DNA of 64,000 bases, taken from positions 17,013 to 81,012 of the IMG/VR virus record IMGVR_UViG_3300022602_000067; one strand, given 5' to 3'. The DNA is from a virus. Position numbers and translations under genes: made by a program. The notes beneath the pieces were generated by a model that had not been told where the DNA came from, made no database searches, and was given only the letters and a program-made list of their open reading frames with translations. Shown one piece after another: positions 23,455 through 31,531 of this stretch. Position 1 is the first letter of the stretch, and each line of letters starts with the position of its first letter.

Positions 23455-24073
23455 GTGTACGCACCTTGGCATATAGTTCATCTATGCTTCCGTCGTTGTC
23501 AAACACTTGATCAAAATCTGTTCCTACCCATGCAGTTTCCGAAGCGTGTATTTTTAGTTTATCCATGCGAGTCTTTGCCAACATCCAATTTATATGGTGA
23601 TCGCCGGCATTCATGTCTACAGCATCTTGATACCAGTCGGGTTCTGGACCTCTTTTTACACGGATAACAATACCGCCCGCATCTCGTATTGATTTAATTT
23701 CGTTAGGAAATCTACAATCGCTGATAACAATGTCGTCTTTACTGTTACGTAGTTTATTTTCCAAGCTGGCAATCCAGATATCATCGTGGAATGCTTTGCG
23801 GCATACTTCTGTACCCCAGTATTGTAAGACCCAGCGTGGTGTGAGATTTGGCATGTCTAATCGTTCTGCCCACCATGGATCTACTTGTTCTCGCCATTCA
23901 CGTGCTTGTTTAGTGCGGCCTTCCAACATGGTTCTGTCCCACCCAAAAACCATACTTACCGCATCTTTTAGAGAATTGGCAAAACTTTCTCTTCTAAATC
24001 CGTGAAAGTTAGTCAAATAATCAGCAATAGTATCTTTGCCCGAACCAATAAAACCGCATACGCCTATAATCAT
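23369..24073 (-). CDS. 1: Deoxynucleoside monophosphate kinase (T4 gene 1 type)
   Basis: The 234-residue protein is a P-loop NMP kinase like T4 gp1, which phosphorylates dTMP, dGMP and hydroxymethyl-dCMP for phage DNA synthesis. Walker A is GFIGSGKDT (about 7-15), RRESFANSLKDAVSMVFGWDR is the substrate-side region, and VISDCRFPNEIKSIRDAGG holds the lid/DxRFPNE motif typical of this family. RVLQYWGTE-like sequence (WVLQYWGTEVCR) is also conserved. T4 gp1 has 241 residues. It stands alone on its strand, with the HNH gene overlapping its 3' end from the other strand; its upstream side is bounded by a terminator. Confidence 0.92.
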   Translation of the reverse strand: MIIGVCGFIGSGKDTIADYLTNFHGFRRESFANSLKDAVSMVFGWDRTMLEGRTKQAREWREQVDPWWAERLDMPNLTPRWVLQYWGTEVCRKAFHDDIWIASLENKLRNSKDDIVISDCRFPNEIKSIRDAGGIVIRVKRGPEPDWYQDAVDMNAGDHHINWMLAKTRMDKLKIHASETAWVGTDFDQVFDNDGSIDELYAKVRTLIDPVLDLPAAIERPLYVGLSDSWHRPS

Positions 24074-24079
24074 AAGAAA

Positions 24080-24121
24080 CCCCGTAATGTAGTGCTAGTA
24101 TATAACACTTTTATTACGGGG
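24080..24121 (-). terminator. Hairpin terminator between structural gene and dNMP kinase
   Basis: A perfect 9-bp outer stem CCCCGTAAT/ATTACGGGG encloses a 24-base loop that can form an inner AGTG/CACT pair; the minus-strand transcript then reads TTTCTTATG. It ends transcripts from the 24142-24774 gene. Confidence 0.65.
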
Positions 24122-24141
24122 TCAATTAATTAATTACTCAA

Positions 24142-24774
24142 TTATACTGGAACTTCTTCCCATTGTACTGAGTAAGCTGTACCTGATGAACCTGAAGCGG
24201 CACTTAGGTAAAATTCTGCGTATGCACCTGGTGGAAGAATCAATGAACCTTCCAAATCATAGTATGCACCACCAACTGAAGCTGCCTGAGCACCAACAAT
24301 AGTGTGAACTACTGGAGTTGTACCACCAGTACTTGCCGCTGTACCAAAAGTTGCTACAGAGTAAGCAATACCTTGACCTTGTGCGTTTTGGCCGTTTACA
24401 AAAGCGTTACGTGTAGTAGCTAGTGTTGTGCTTGATGGAGGTTGTGTTGTAACACCAGTTGCTAGACCATATAGTGTAGCAGTTGGAGCAACAACGAATG
24501 CAAAACCTACTTTATTAATAACCAAGTTAACTGAGCTAGCTAATGGGTTGAATAATGCCAAACCTGTATAAGCTGAACCTAGTGCAATAATACCGTTTGA
24601 AGCTGTTTGTGCGGCTGTATTTGCAACAAACACGTTACGACGGTAAGTTGTTTCGTAATAACGACCATGTAGTTCGCTAACTACTAAATCGCCTAATTGT
24701 CCTTGACGGATTGCTGGGGTAGCGCCTGGCTGGTTTGAACCTGCTGGTGCGCCGACTTGTCCTTGAATTAACAT
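24142..24774 (-). CDS. Probable virion structural protein, function unknown
   Basis: The 210-residue protein starts MLIQGQVGAPAGSNQPGA and contains DLVVSELHGRYYETTYRRNVFVAN (about 29-52), then a beta-sandwich-like body rich in small residues (GLALFNPLASSVNLVINKVGFAF) and a C-terminal LPPGAYAEFYLSAASG strand. The composition is that of a surface beta protein such as a decoration, collar or receptor-binding accessory. A strong AAGGAGA Shine-Dalgarno precedes the ATG and a terminator follows the gene, suggesting abundant late expression. I recognise the general type from environmental phages but not a function. Confidence 0.7.
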   Translation of the reverse strand: MLIQGQVGAPAGSNQPGATPAIRQGQLGDLVVSELHGRYYETTYRRNVFVANTAAQTASNGIIALGSAYTGLALFNPLASSVNLVINKVGFAFVVAPTATLYGLATGVTTQPPSSTTLATTRNAFVNGQNAQGQGIAYSVATFGTAASTGGTTPVVHTIVGAQAASVGGAYYDLEGSLILPPGAYAEFYLSAASGSSGTAYSVQWEEVPV

Positions 24775-24786
24775 TTATAAATCTCC

Positions 24787-25236
24787 TTAATTGATCGGGT
24801 TATTGTAGACGGAGTTCACATCTGTACGCAACCCGTCGATATCGTCATTAATATTTAGCCCTTGTGCTAAAATAATGTTCATTACACGTAGTTCTTGCAA
24901 GACTTGATCCATAGTTTCTTGCATTTTTTGAATCTGGCCGCCGTATTCTGCAACGTTGTTAGACTCATATCCCGGCGCTGTATCATAATAAACGTTAATT
25001 TTATCACTAGAATTTAGAGATGCTGTGCTAACAGCTAGTGTGATTACACTACCGTTAATGCTAGTAATACCTAATCCTGGAGCGCCAGCAATATACAATG
25101 GGGTATTAGCAGTAACATCGATTACAGCATATAATTTATCTAGATTAAAATTTCCTGGATAAGCGCTGAAATCCAGCGTGCCTACGCCTGCGGCACCTGG
25201 AGTTAATATTGGTTGAAATGGTAATAATTGTTTCAT
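24787..25236 (-). CDS. Small structural protein with fibre-type N-domain and coiled coil
   Basis: The 149-residue protein has a beta domain (about 1-95) with NGSVITLAVSTASLNSSDKINVYYD. This resembles the N-terminal domain of the 1674-aa protein encoded at 36884-41908 (TTTITLAYNTNTAVFSATDKLQIMIDEYEE), so the two may dock to the same site on the virion. The rest is a predicted coiled coil (IQKMQETMDQVLQELRVMNIIL, about 106-127), suited to trimerisation. It lies 10 bases after the 714-aa fibre gene and 12 before the 210-aa structural gene, so it is probably a connector or chaperone-like part of the fibre. Confidence 0.65.
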   Translation of the reverse strand: MKQLLPFQPILTPGAAGVGTLDFSAYPGNFNLDKLYAVIDVTANTPLYIAGAPGLGITSINGSVITLAVSTASLNSSDKINVYYDTAPGYESNNVAEYGGQIQKMQETMDQVLQELRVMNIILAQGLNINDDIDGLRTDVNSVYNNPIN

Positions 25237-25245
25237 GTTTGTCCT

Positions 25246-27390
25246 TTATAGCGCCAACTGATAAGCTAATACTGTTGTTAGATTGGGTACGACCACTCCA
25301 TTTTGCTTGATTGTACCTGCAAAATTGGTAGTGCTACCAGTGTTGCCTATATTTACTGTTCCAGTAACACCCGAAAATAAATTTACAGTTCCTGTGGTTA
25401 CATTGGTTGTTACTGTTGCTGTTCCTGAACTAGTATTACCTAACACACTAAATGTACTGTTTCCAGTACTTTGTCCAACGTAATAAGTTACACCTGGAGC
25501 ACCTTCGTTTATCGTAGTAGCCGCACCATATGCATTAATAGTTGTAGCACTGGTATTGAATATTGTAGCAGTACCTGTACTGGCAGTCGTTAAAGTTGGA
25601 TTAGTAAAATTCAATACACCAGTAGTTGACAACTGCATCTGTTGACTACCACCATTATAGAAACTCAATGGTAAGTATGTACCAGAACCGTTAACACCTG
25701 ATACTAACTGTACATCGGTAGTACCGTTAGTAGCAATTAAAATCTTGCTAGCATTAGTTAAATTACTACTGTTGGCAGCTTGCCAACTGGCTGCTGTAGC
25801 AGTGCCGTTTGGAACTACATATACGCCTGGATTAGCATTTGTCGTTTTTGTTGTGAATACCGTGCGACTATTAACTGTAGCATTGTCAAAATCACCAGCA
25901 ATCTGTGTACTAGTAGCATAGGTCATGTTACCGTTAACGCTAGTAGAACCATTTAGTGTTGCAGTTCCAGTTACAGTTAAACCGTTGTTTACTGTAGTGG
26001 TACCTGTACTTGCACCTATGTTCAATGCTGTTGCCGCGCCACCAAAATTTATAGTTGTTGCTGTTGTGTTTAGTAAAGGTATAATTGTTTGATTTGTTGT
26101 AATACCAAGAGAGCTGTTAGCACCAATAGCACCAGTACTGTTGATAGAAGTTACAGTTTCGGTATTGGTTGTTGTAGTAGTTCCGTTAATTGTTAAATTA
26201 CCTGAAACTGTTAGATCATTATTGATGGTTGTTACACCACCTCGGCTGTTACCACCGCCAGTGCTAGCACCAATACTGATAGTAGTTGCCGCGCCAAATG
26301 CATTTATAGTAGTAGCAGTTGTATTATATAAAGAAAACGTTGTGCTTGAAGTAGTAACACCAGTTGTTACTACCGGTGAAGATAATGTTGGACTTGAACC
26401 AAAACTAGTCAGGCTACTGCTAACTACAGTAGAATTTAATGTTGTACCACTTAAAGCGCCTGCATTGGCTGTGATTACTCCGGCTGATGCTGTAATACTT
26501 GTACCGTCTACTTTTACTGCGCCTATCTGTGAACTGGTAGCTTGAGCTAGACCAATAGTACCATTACTGTTCGTAATACCACTGGTAGCTACAGCGGGAA
26601 TTAATACGCCTCCTAGCTGAGATGAACTGCTAGCTGTTAAGTAGAATGTTACTGCGGCTGTACCATTAAATGTACTAGATGTACTAGTTAATCCGTTACC
26701 GATAGTAAGAGAATACTGATCTGCTAAACTGATTGTAGCAGAGCCTCCTAACGCAACTGTAGTTCCGTTGATAGTCACTGAATTATTTGTCAGCGCACTA
26801 TTTGGAATATTAGTTAAGGTATTGTTTGACCCGTTGATAGTTTTATTGGTAAGCGTATCTGTTGTAGAGCGGCCAACAAGTGTGTCTGTTGTTGTTGGCA
26901 ATGTTAATAAACCGCTATTACTGATTGAAGAAATTATAGGTTGTGTCAGTGTTTTATTTGTCAACGTAGCTGTGTTGGTCAAACTGACAGCATCTGTAAT
27001 TCCAAAACCAGCGATAGTTGTAGGTACACTTGTCAAAGCTGACCATGCTAGACTAGTAATGGGAATTGTGTAACTACTAGCACTACCGTCAAAACTCACA
27101 CCGTTAATCAAGGTAGGAGTTGCTAATTTTGTAGCAGTAGTGGCTGTAGCTACTGTAGCAGTAATTGTTATATTGCTAGATCCATCAAAGCTCACACCGT
27201 TAATAGTTACCGGTGCCGCAAGTTTAGTTGCTGTGGCAGCATTTCCGCCTAAAACATAATTTTTTAATGTAAGAAGTGTAGTAGCTTCGCTGGTTGGAGT
27301 ACCTGATACCGAAGCAGTGACCAGCATTAGATTTGCGTCTGCTAAACTGCTCGTGGTAGGTAGTGCGGAAAGTGTAGTGTATGATGGCAT
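25246..27390 (-). CDS. Tail fibre protein with phage fibre repeats
   Basis: The 714-residue protein is a Thr/Asn/Ser-rich fibre. Two copies of the widespread tail-fibre repeat A-T-K-L-A-x-P-x-x-I-N-G-V-x-F-D-G-S occur near residues 55-115. SLTNTATLTNKTLTQPIIS and TLTNKTINGSNNTL are the 'LTNKT' fibre repeats. From about 330 on, units of NTTATTINAFGAATTISIGASTGG recur three times or more, a shaft-type beta repeat. No enzymatic domain is visible. A receptor-binding or shaft role on the tail is likely. The ATG has no Shine-Dalgarno and follows an ATAAATA element by only 4 bases. Confidence 0.82.
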   Translation of the reverse strand: MPSYTTLSALPTTSSLADANLMLVTASVSGTPTSEATTLLTLKNYVLGGNAATATKLAAPVTINGVSFDGSSNITITATVATATTATKLATPTLINGVSFDGSASSYTIPITSLAWSALTSVPTTIAGFGITDAVSLTNTATLTNKTLTQPIISSISNSGLLTLPTTTDTLVGRSTTDTLTNKTINGSNNTLTNIPNSALTNNSVTINGTTVALGGSATISLADQYSLTIGNGLTSTSSTFNGTAAVTFYLTASSSSQLGGVLIPAVATSGITNSNGTIGLAQATSSQIGAVKVDGTSITASAGVITANAGALSGTTLNSTVVSSSLTSFGSSPTLSSPVVTTGVTTSSTTFSLYNTTATTINAFGAATTISIGASTGGGNSRGGVTTINNDLTVSGNLTINGTTTTTNTETVTSINSTGAIGANSSLGITTNQTIIPLLNTTATTINFGGAATALNIGASTGTTTVNNGLTVTGTATLNGSTSVNGNMTYATSTQIAGDFDNATVNSRTVFTTKTTNANPGVYVVPNGTATAASWQAANSSNLTNASKILIATNGTTDVQLVSGVNGSGTYLPLSFYNGGSQQMQLSTTGVLNFTNPTLTTASTGTATIFNTSATTINAYGAATTINEGAPGVTYYVGQSTGNSTFSVLGNTSSGTATVTTNVTTGTVNLFSGVTGTVNIGNTGSTTNFAGTIKQNGVVVPNLTTVLAYQLAL

Positions 27391-27394
27391 AGTG

Positions 27395-27401
27395 TATTTA
27401 T
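27395..27401 (-). promoter_or_regulatory. ATAAATA late element abutting a start codon
   Basis: AATAAATA on the minus strand ends 4 bases before the ATG at 27390, with no ribosome binding site between. Confidence 0.45.
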
Positions 27402-27439
27402 TGCTTTTTGGTAATTATTAAGTACCTATAACCGTTTCT

Positions 27440-28123
27440 TTAGAATGGTTTACTTGTCGAAGTTGTTACTGAACCTGTATTAGTCACTGTATTAGTACCA
27501 CTAGAATCTGTAGTTACACTTGCACCTAACATCAAATACTTGGTATTTGCTATACTTGTTAGCGGTGCATTTGGAACAGTAATACTGGTAAGAGTTGGAT
27601 CGTAAACAAAAGATCCTACCACAGCTCTAAAATTTGTCATTTGTCCCGGCCAACTACGCACATAACTCATACCTATACGTGTTGTAGCCGCGGTATAATT
27701 AAGGGCATTTGTTTGGGCGGCACCTGCTCGTGTACCGTTAAGGAACAATGCTTCAGTTGTGCTGTTTCTTGTTAGGGCAAAGTGATACCAAGTGTTAGCT
27801 GTCATTGTTGGCGTAGTATAACTGACACTTCCGCCGCCACCGTTCTTGTCTGAGAATATTACAGTTGAACTACTTACGATTAAATTCATCATACCGTTAC
27901 CGTCACCGGCGCTGGCATTGGCGCCAAACAAAGCATATTGATTGGTAAAGTCTGGCAATCGGAACCAACCTTCAACGGTGTAAGATCCGCCGCCTAATGT
28001 AAATCCTGTAGATAGATCTAACATACGTGTACCAGCAACTCCACCGGGAAAACTTAAACTACCAGCCAATGTGCTGCCACTAGATATTTTGTGGCTCATG
28101 TTGTGCATCATTATACCAGTCAT
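27440..28123 (-). CDS. LamG/concanavalin A-like lectin protein
   Basis: The 227-residue protein is dominated by one LamG-type jelly-roll domain (about 20-210). Characteristic blocks are SLSFPGG...LDLSTGFTLGGGSYTVEGWFRL, then WYHFALTRNSTTEALFLNGTRAG and MTNFRAVVGSFVYDP. Such domains bind glycans or surface proteins in phage tail and adhesin proteins. There is no signal peptide. The ATG overlaps the stop of the upstream fibre gene (TAATG), so the two are translationally coupled. It is probably a small receptor-binding or fibre-tip subunit; internal Met codons close to the start make the exact N-terminus uncertain. Confidence 0.8.
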   Translation of the reverse strand: MTGIMMHNMSHKISSGSTLAGSLSFPGGVAGTRMLDLSTGFTLGGGSYTVEGWFRLPDFTNQYALFGANASAGDGNGMMNLIVSSSTVIFSDKNGGGGSVSYTTPTMTANTWYHFALTRNSTTEALFLNGTRAGAAQTNALNYTAATTRIGMSYVRSWPGQMTNFRAVVGSFVYDPTLTSITVPNAPLTSIANTKYLMLGASVTTDSSGTNTVTNTGSVTTSTSKPF

Positions 28124-29202
28124 TATGTTAATCCTGTTCCGTTTATAAACCAGCTTGTACTGGTAACTTTAACCGCAGTGGCCATACCATATGCGGCCAG
28201 TGTTCGGCTTCCTGTTGTACCAGTGCCGCCTAAATACATGGTGTCAGTTGTTATAGCAATGGTCACTGTTGCTCCTGATGCCGCAATAAAAGCAATAGTT
28301 GTCCCAATAGGAAATGCTACACTACTATTGGCAGGAATAGTTACAGTGCATGTTGCTGTTACATAGATATGTTTTCCAGCGTCGCCTATAACAATAGGGT
28401 ATGCACTAGAAACACTATTTTGAGGCATGCCTAAATAACCAATACTGGAAGCTGTACTAGACGTAGTAGCTGTTGCGGCAAATCCTATTACAGACCCTGT
28501 AAATGTTGGACCGGACAATGGCGCATAAGTTGTACTGGCTGTGCTAGTTGTTAGATAACTGCTTAGTGATGAAGTTGTGGCATACGAAGTCAGTGTGCTG
28601 GTCAAGGTACTTGATGTCACATAGGATGTCAATGTGGTTGTCAATCCGCTTGGACTAACATAATCAGTACCAGCAGTTGCGGCGGTGAGAGCGTTTGCTC
28701 CATTGCCTTTTACTATGCCGCTGATAGTTCCAATAGGTGATTGATAGTCGGTACCTGCAACCGCAATTGATAGTGCGCCAGTAGAAGTTGTGCTTTTAAC
28801 TATACCAGTAGCTAAGGCGCTAGTTCCTGCTGAATAATCTGTTCCGCTAGTGGCTGACACTACTGAAGTGCCATTGCCTTTTAATATTCCAGTAACACTA
28901 GATCCAAATGTCGGGTATCCCCATGTAATACTAGTACCGTTCCAATATAAACTTGTACCAGTTGTAGTAGGTGCAGATACAAATGCTGTAGTATTCAGTG
29001 CAGATTGATATGGTATCTGATTGGCACCGCCTTGCGCTAGATTGGTAGCATTTGTGCTAGTGCCAGTCAGCATAAATGTCTTGATTGTGCTTAATGGAAC
29101 TTGTACACTAGTGGCTGTGCTCGATACAGTTGCTACCAGAGCGGTGGTTTCTGAACCGGTTAAACTTTGTCCAAGCGTAGGTAGATCTGTAAATTTTGTC
29201 AT
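28123..29202 (-). CDS. Tail fibre protein
   Basis: The 359-residue protein has the build of a phage fibre: an N-terminal attachment region (MTKFTDLPTLGQSLTGSETTAL), shaft repeats of the type GIVKGNG...ATAGTDY (three copies near 105-180), Thr/Ser-rich spacers, and SGPTFTGSVIG. The C-terminal 100 residues form a compact beta domain (SVSSAYPIVIGDAGKHIYV, then VTIPANSSVAFPIGTTIAFI) of a kind frequently found at phage fibre ends. It begins 3 bases after the gp13 stop region and overlaps the LamG gene by one base, so neck protein, fibre and lectin are in one late transcript. Confidence 0.8.
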   Translation of the reverse strand: MTKFTDLPTLGQSLTGSETTALVATVSSTATSVQVPLSTIKTFMLTGTSTNATNLAQGGANQIPYQSALNTTAFVSAPTTTGTSLYWNGTSITWGYPTFGSSVTGILKGNGTSVVSATSGTDYSAGTSALATGIVKSTTSTGALSIAVAGTDYQSPIGTISGIVKGNGANALTAATAGTDYVSPSGLTTTLTSYVTSSTLTSTLTSYATTSSLSSYLTTSTASTTYAPLSGPTFTGSVIGFAATATTSSTASSIGYLGMPQNSVSSAYPIVIGDAGKHIYVTATCTVTIPANSSVAFPIGTTIAFIAASGATVTIAITTDTMYLGGTGTTGSRTLAAYGMATAVKVTSTSWFINGTGLT

Positions 29203-29205
29203 TGC

Positions 29206-29997
29206 TTATCCTATAACCATGGTCATTGGTATTCCACCAGCGGCATTGGTTTCTATTTCTTTTTCTAATTTTTCTATTGTTTCTTTGGCTTCTGTTATTA
29301 ACGCAGTACCGTTTAACTGCATGCCACCCGAGCCTGGTCCAGCAATACTAGCAAATTTGCTTCGTGCTTGTCCTAGAATCTGTTTGCTAACTGCAAGGCT
29401 GTAATCACGTAACCATTGTTTAGCATAAGGATCTTGTAATAGCACCCAATCTGGACGGAAGTTGTAGCACTGCACTAGTATCTGCTCACCTTGTGCGAAA
29501 GGACGTTGTAGAATATTTAGAATATGTGTTGTTGGCTTCCACAAAAATTCTATGTAGGATCCAAACATACGCCCTACTAATTTTTGGTAACCGGCAAAAG
29601 CATCATATGTTGCTAATCCGCCCATCATTGATCCAGACATTAGATACGTATTTGTATATGCCAAGTTAAAGGGTTCAAACAAAGTACCACCAGCACCGAT
29701 ACCGCTACGACTGCCGATAGCACGACGGAATACTTGGCGAACTGTAATAACTTCATCGGGTAATCTGTATTCATTTTGATCCTGTATTAATTCTAAGAAC
29801 ATATAGCTTTCTTCTACACTGTTACTGCTACGCTGACGATAGTAGGTAAGAGCGCGATCTAGTGCTAGTTCCATATGTTGTGGATCTAATTCCACATCAA
29901 CCATACCATCGCCTAGCATGAGTTTAATATATTCAAACACTGCATTACGCTCGATAGTGCTGTTTGATTGGGTTGTTGACGGTAAGGAATCGGCCAT
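29206..29997 (-). CDS. 13: gp13-type neck protein
   Basis: The 263-residue protein resembles gp13 neck proteins of T4-like phages (T4: 309 residues). Recognisable segments are IKLMLGDGMVDVELDPQHME (about 25-44), LALDRALTYYRQRSSNSVEES, YRLPDEVITVRQVFRRAIG, PFNLAYTNTYLM and the C-terminal QWLRDYSLAVSKQILGQARSKF. gp13 with gp14 closes the portal after packaging and forms the tail attachment site. The start is the ATG at 29997 with AGTAGGAGAA upstream; a longer in-frame start at 30048 has no support. It is divergent from gp14, with back-to-back late promoter elements between them, whereas the two are co-directional in T4. Confidence 0.8.
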   Translation of the reverse strand: MADSLPSTTQSNSTIERNAVFEYIKLMLGDGMVDVELDPQHMELALDRALTYYRQRSSNSVEESYMFLELIQDQNEYRLPDEVITVRQVFRRAIGSRSGIGAGGTLFEPFNLAYTNTYLMSGSMMGGLATYDAFAGYQKLVGRMFGSYIEFLWKPTTHILNILQRPFAQGEQILVQCYNFRPDWVLLQDPYAKQWLRDYSLAVSKQILGQARSKFASIAGPGSGGMQLNGTALITEAKETIEKLEKEIETNAAGGIPMTMVIG

Positions 29998-30014
29998 TTT
30001 TTGTTCTCCTACTA

Positions 30015-30021
30015 TATTTAG
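30015..30021 (-). promoter_or_regulatory. Late promoter-like element of gene 13
   Basis: GCTAAATA on the minus strand lies 17 bases before the gp13 ATG. It shares the TAAATA core seen at the other late sites and is back to back with the element at 30037. Confidence 0.4.
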
Positions 30022-30036
30022 CTGGCAACAGCTAAC

Positions 30037-30044
30037 GATAAATA
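30037..30044 (+). promoter_or_regulatory. Late promoter of gene 14
   Basis: GATAAATA lies 41 bases before the gp14 start on the plus strand, one mismatch from the T4 consensus. Confidence 0.55.
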
Positions 30045-30085
30045 TCATATGTCATATAATTGCAAAGTTATGTTAGGAGTTTAAC

Positions 30086-31531
30086 GTGCCCAGACTCTCC
30101 CTATACAAACCAGAAAAAGGCAACGATTATTACTTTATTGATCGCCAAGCCAACGAAATGTTCACCCTGGGTGGAACAGATGTGTATCTGCACAAATATC
30201 TAGGTGCAAATACATCGGCCGAAAATGCCACTGCTGATCAGCCTAATTACGTCAGCAATCAGGTTGCTAACATTCAAGATTTGCTATTTTTAGAAAATCG
30301 AGACGGCACCTACGATACAACAATTTACAAATTACGCGGTATCTACAACGTACAGAATATTGATTTTAATATCAGTCAATTTGGACTGTTTATTGATAAC
30401 GATACACTCTATATGACTGTGCATATCAATAATTTTATTAGACTAGTGGGTCGTAAACCTATTAGCGGAGATGTTATAGAACTGCCGCATCTACGAGAAA
30501 ATTTTGCACTTAATGACTTATCAATTGGCCTGCCAAGATATTATGTTATTGAAGATGTAGGTCGTGCATCAGAAGGATTTAGCGTCACTTGGTATCCTCA
30601 TTTGTATAGATTAAAAATTAAAAAAATAGTTGATAGCCAGAAATTTGCCAGTATCTTTAATCAGACGGCGCTGGATGCTAATGGAGATCCTACTAACTTG
30701 ACTCTTAGAGATCTTCTGAGTACCTATAATAAAGAGTTGTCAATTAATAATCAAGTTGTTGCGCAGGCAGAAGCAGATGCTCCTAAAAGCGGTTACGAAA
30801 CACGTCAATACTATACACTAGCGGTAGATCCTGCTACGGGTAAACCATTGCTTGAAACTACTGATACTGATAATGTATTGGCTAGCGATACCAGTGAACG
30901 AGCTAGCGGAGTAAATGCTGTTCCCCAGCGTAGTGGTTATACAGGATATCTCTTAGGAGATGGATTTCCTGTTAATGGCTACGAATTTGGATTTGGTATA
31001 CAGTTTCCGGAAAATCCTGTAAACAACGATTTCTTCCTACGTGTAGATATGCTACCCAATCGACTCTACAGATATGAAAGCTCGGGTAGTATATGGGTGG
31101 CTGTTGAAGATTCAGTAAGGATGACCATGACTCAAACAGATACTAGAGCAACACAAAAAACTGGATTTATTAACAATGATAATTACACATATTTTGATGC
31201 AGTTACAGCTGATTATGTTACCCTAGCACAAGGTGCAACGACTGTACCTACGATTATTCCTCCCGGAACAGTTGGACTATATCTAGTATTAAAATACGAA
31301 GTGGCTATGCTACAATTCGTTGTAGCAGATAATCCAAACTTGCTAACTACATATCAATATGTTAATCCAGCCGGTATGACCAGTACTATGACCCAGATAA
31401 ATTTGCCAGTTACTAACGGAGTACAAACTACAATTCCATATGCAGGTCAATGGACTGTAACATTCTATAATGATAGAATAAACGAGCGACAAAGTCTTAG
31501 CAAGGCACTTAAACCAAGGGCAGATCTATAA
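30086..31531 (+). CDS. 14: gp14-type neck protein
   Basis: The 481-residue protein starts at a GTG preceded by GTTAGGAGTTTAAC. Its first 210 residues follow the gp14 neck pattern: IDRQANEMFTLGGTDVYLHK, then DNDTLYMTVHINNFIRLVGRKPISGDVIELPHL (span about 107-139), which corresponds to the [22 protein letters not shown] region of T4 gp14, and VTWYPHLYRLKIKKIVDSQKF. T4 gp14 has 256 residues; the extra C-terminal half (about 230-481) is an added beta-rich region with a GYLLGDGFPVNGYEFGFGIQFP segment, perhaps whisker- or collar-associated. It overlaps the gp15 start (TAATG), and gp13 is divergent, which supports the identity. Confidence 0.68.
   Translation: MPRLSLYKPEKGNDYYFIDRQANEMFTLGGTDVYLHKYLGANTSAENATADQPNYVSNQVANIQDLLFLENRDGTYDTTIYKLRGIYNVQNIDFNISQFGLFIDNDTLYMTVHINNFIRLVGRKPISGDVIELPHLRENFALNDLSIGLPRYYVIEDVGRASEGFSVTWYPHLYRLKIKKIVDSQKFASIFNQTALDANGDPTNLTLRDLLSTYNKELSINNQVVAQAEADAPKSGYETRQYYTLAVDPATGKPLLETTDTDNVLASDTSERASGVNAVPQRSGYTGYLLGDGFPVNGYEFGFGIQFPENPVNNDFFLRVDMLPNRLYRYESSGSIWVAVEDSVRMTMTQTDTRATQKTGFINNDNYTYFDAVTADYVTLAQGATTVPTIIPPGTVGLYLVLKYEVAMLQFVVADNPNLLTTYQYVNPAGMTSTMTQINLPVTNGVQTTIPYAGQWTVTFYNDRINERQSLSKALKPRADL

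Noticed and set aside
26141-26545. Val-rich hydrophobic + strand frame that looks like a membrane protein
   Set aside because: Antisense of Thr/Asn-rich fibre codons produces such Val-rich frames throughout the fibre genes.
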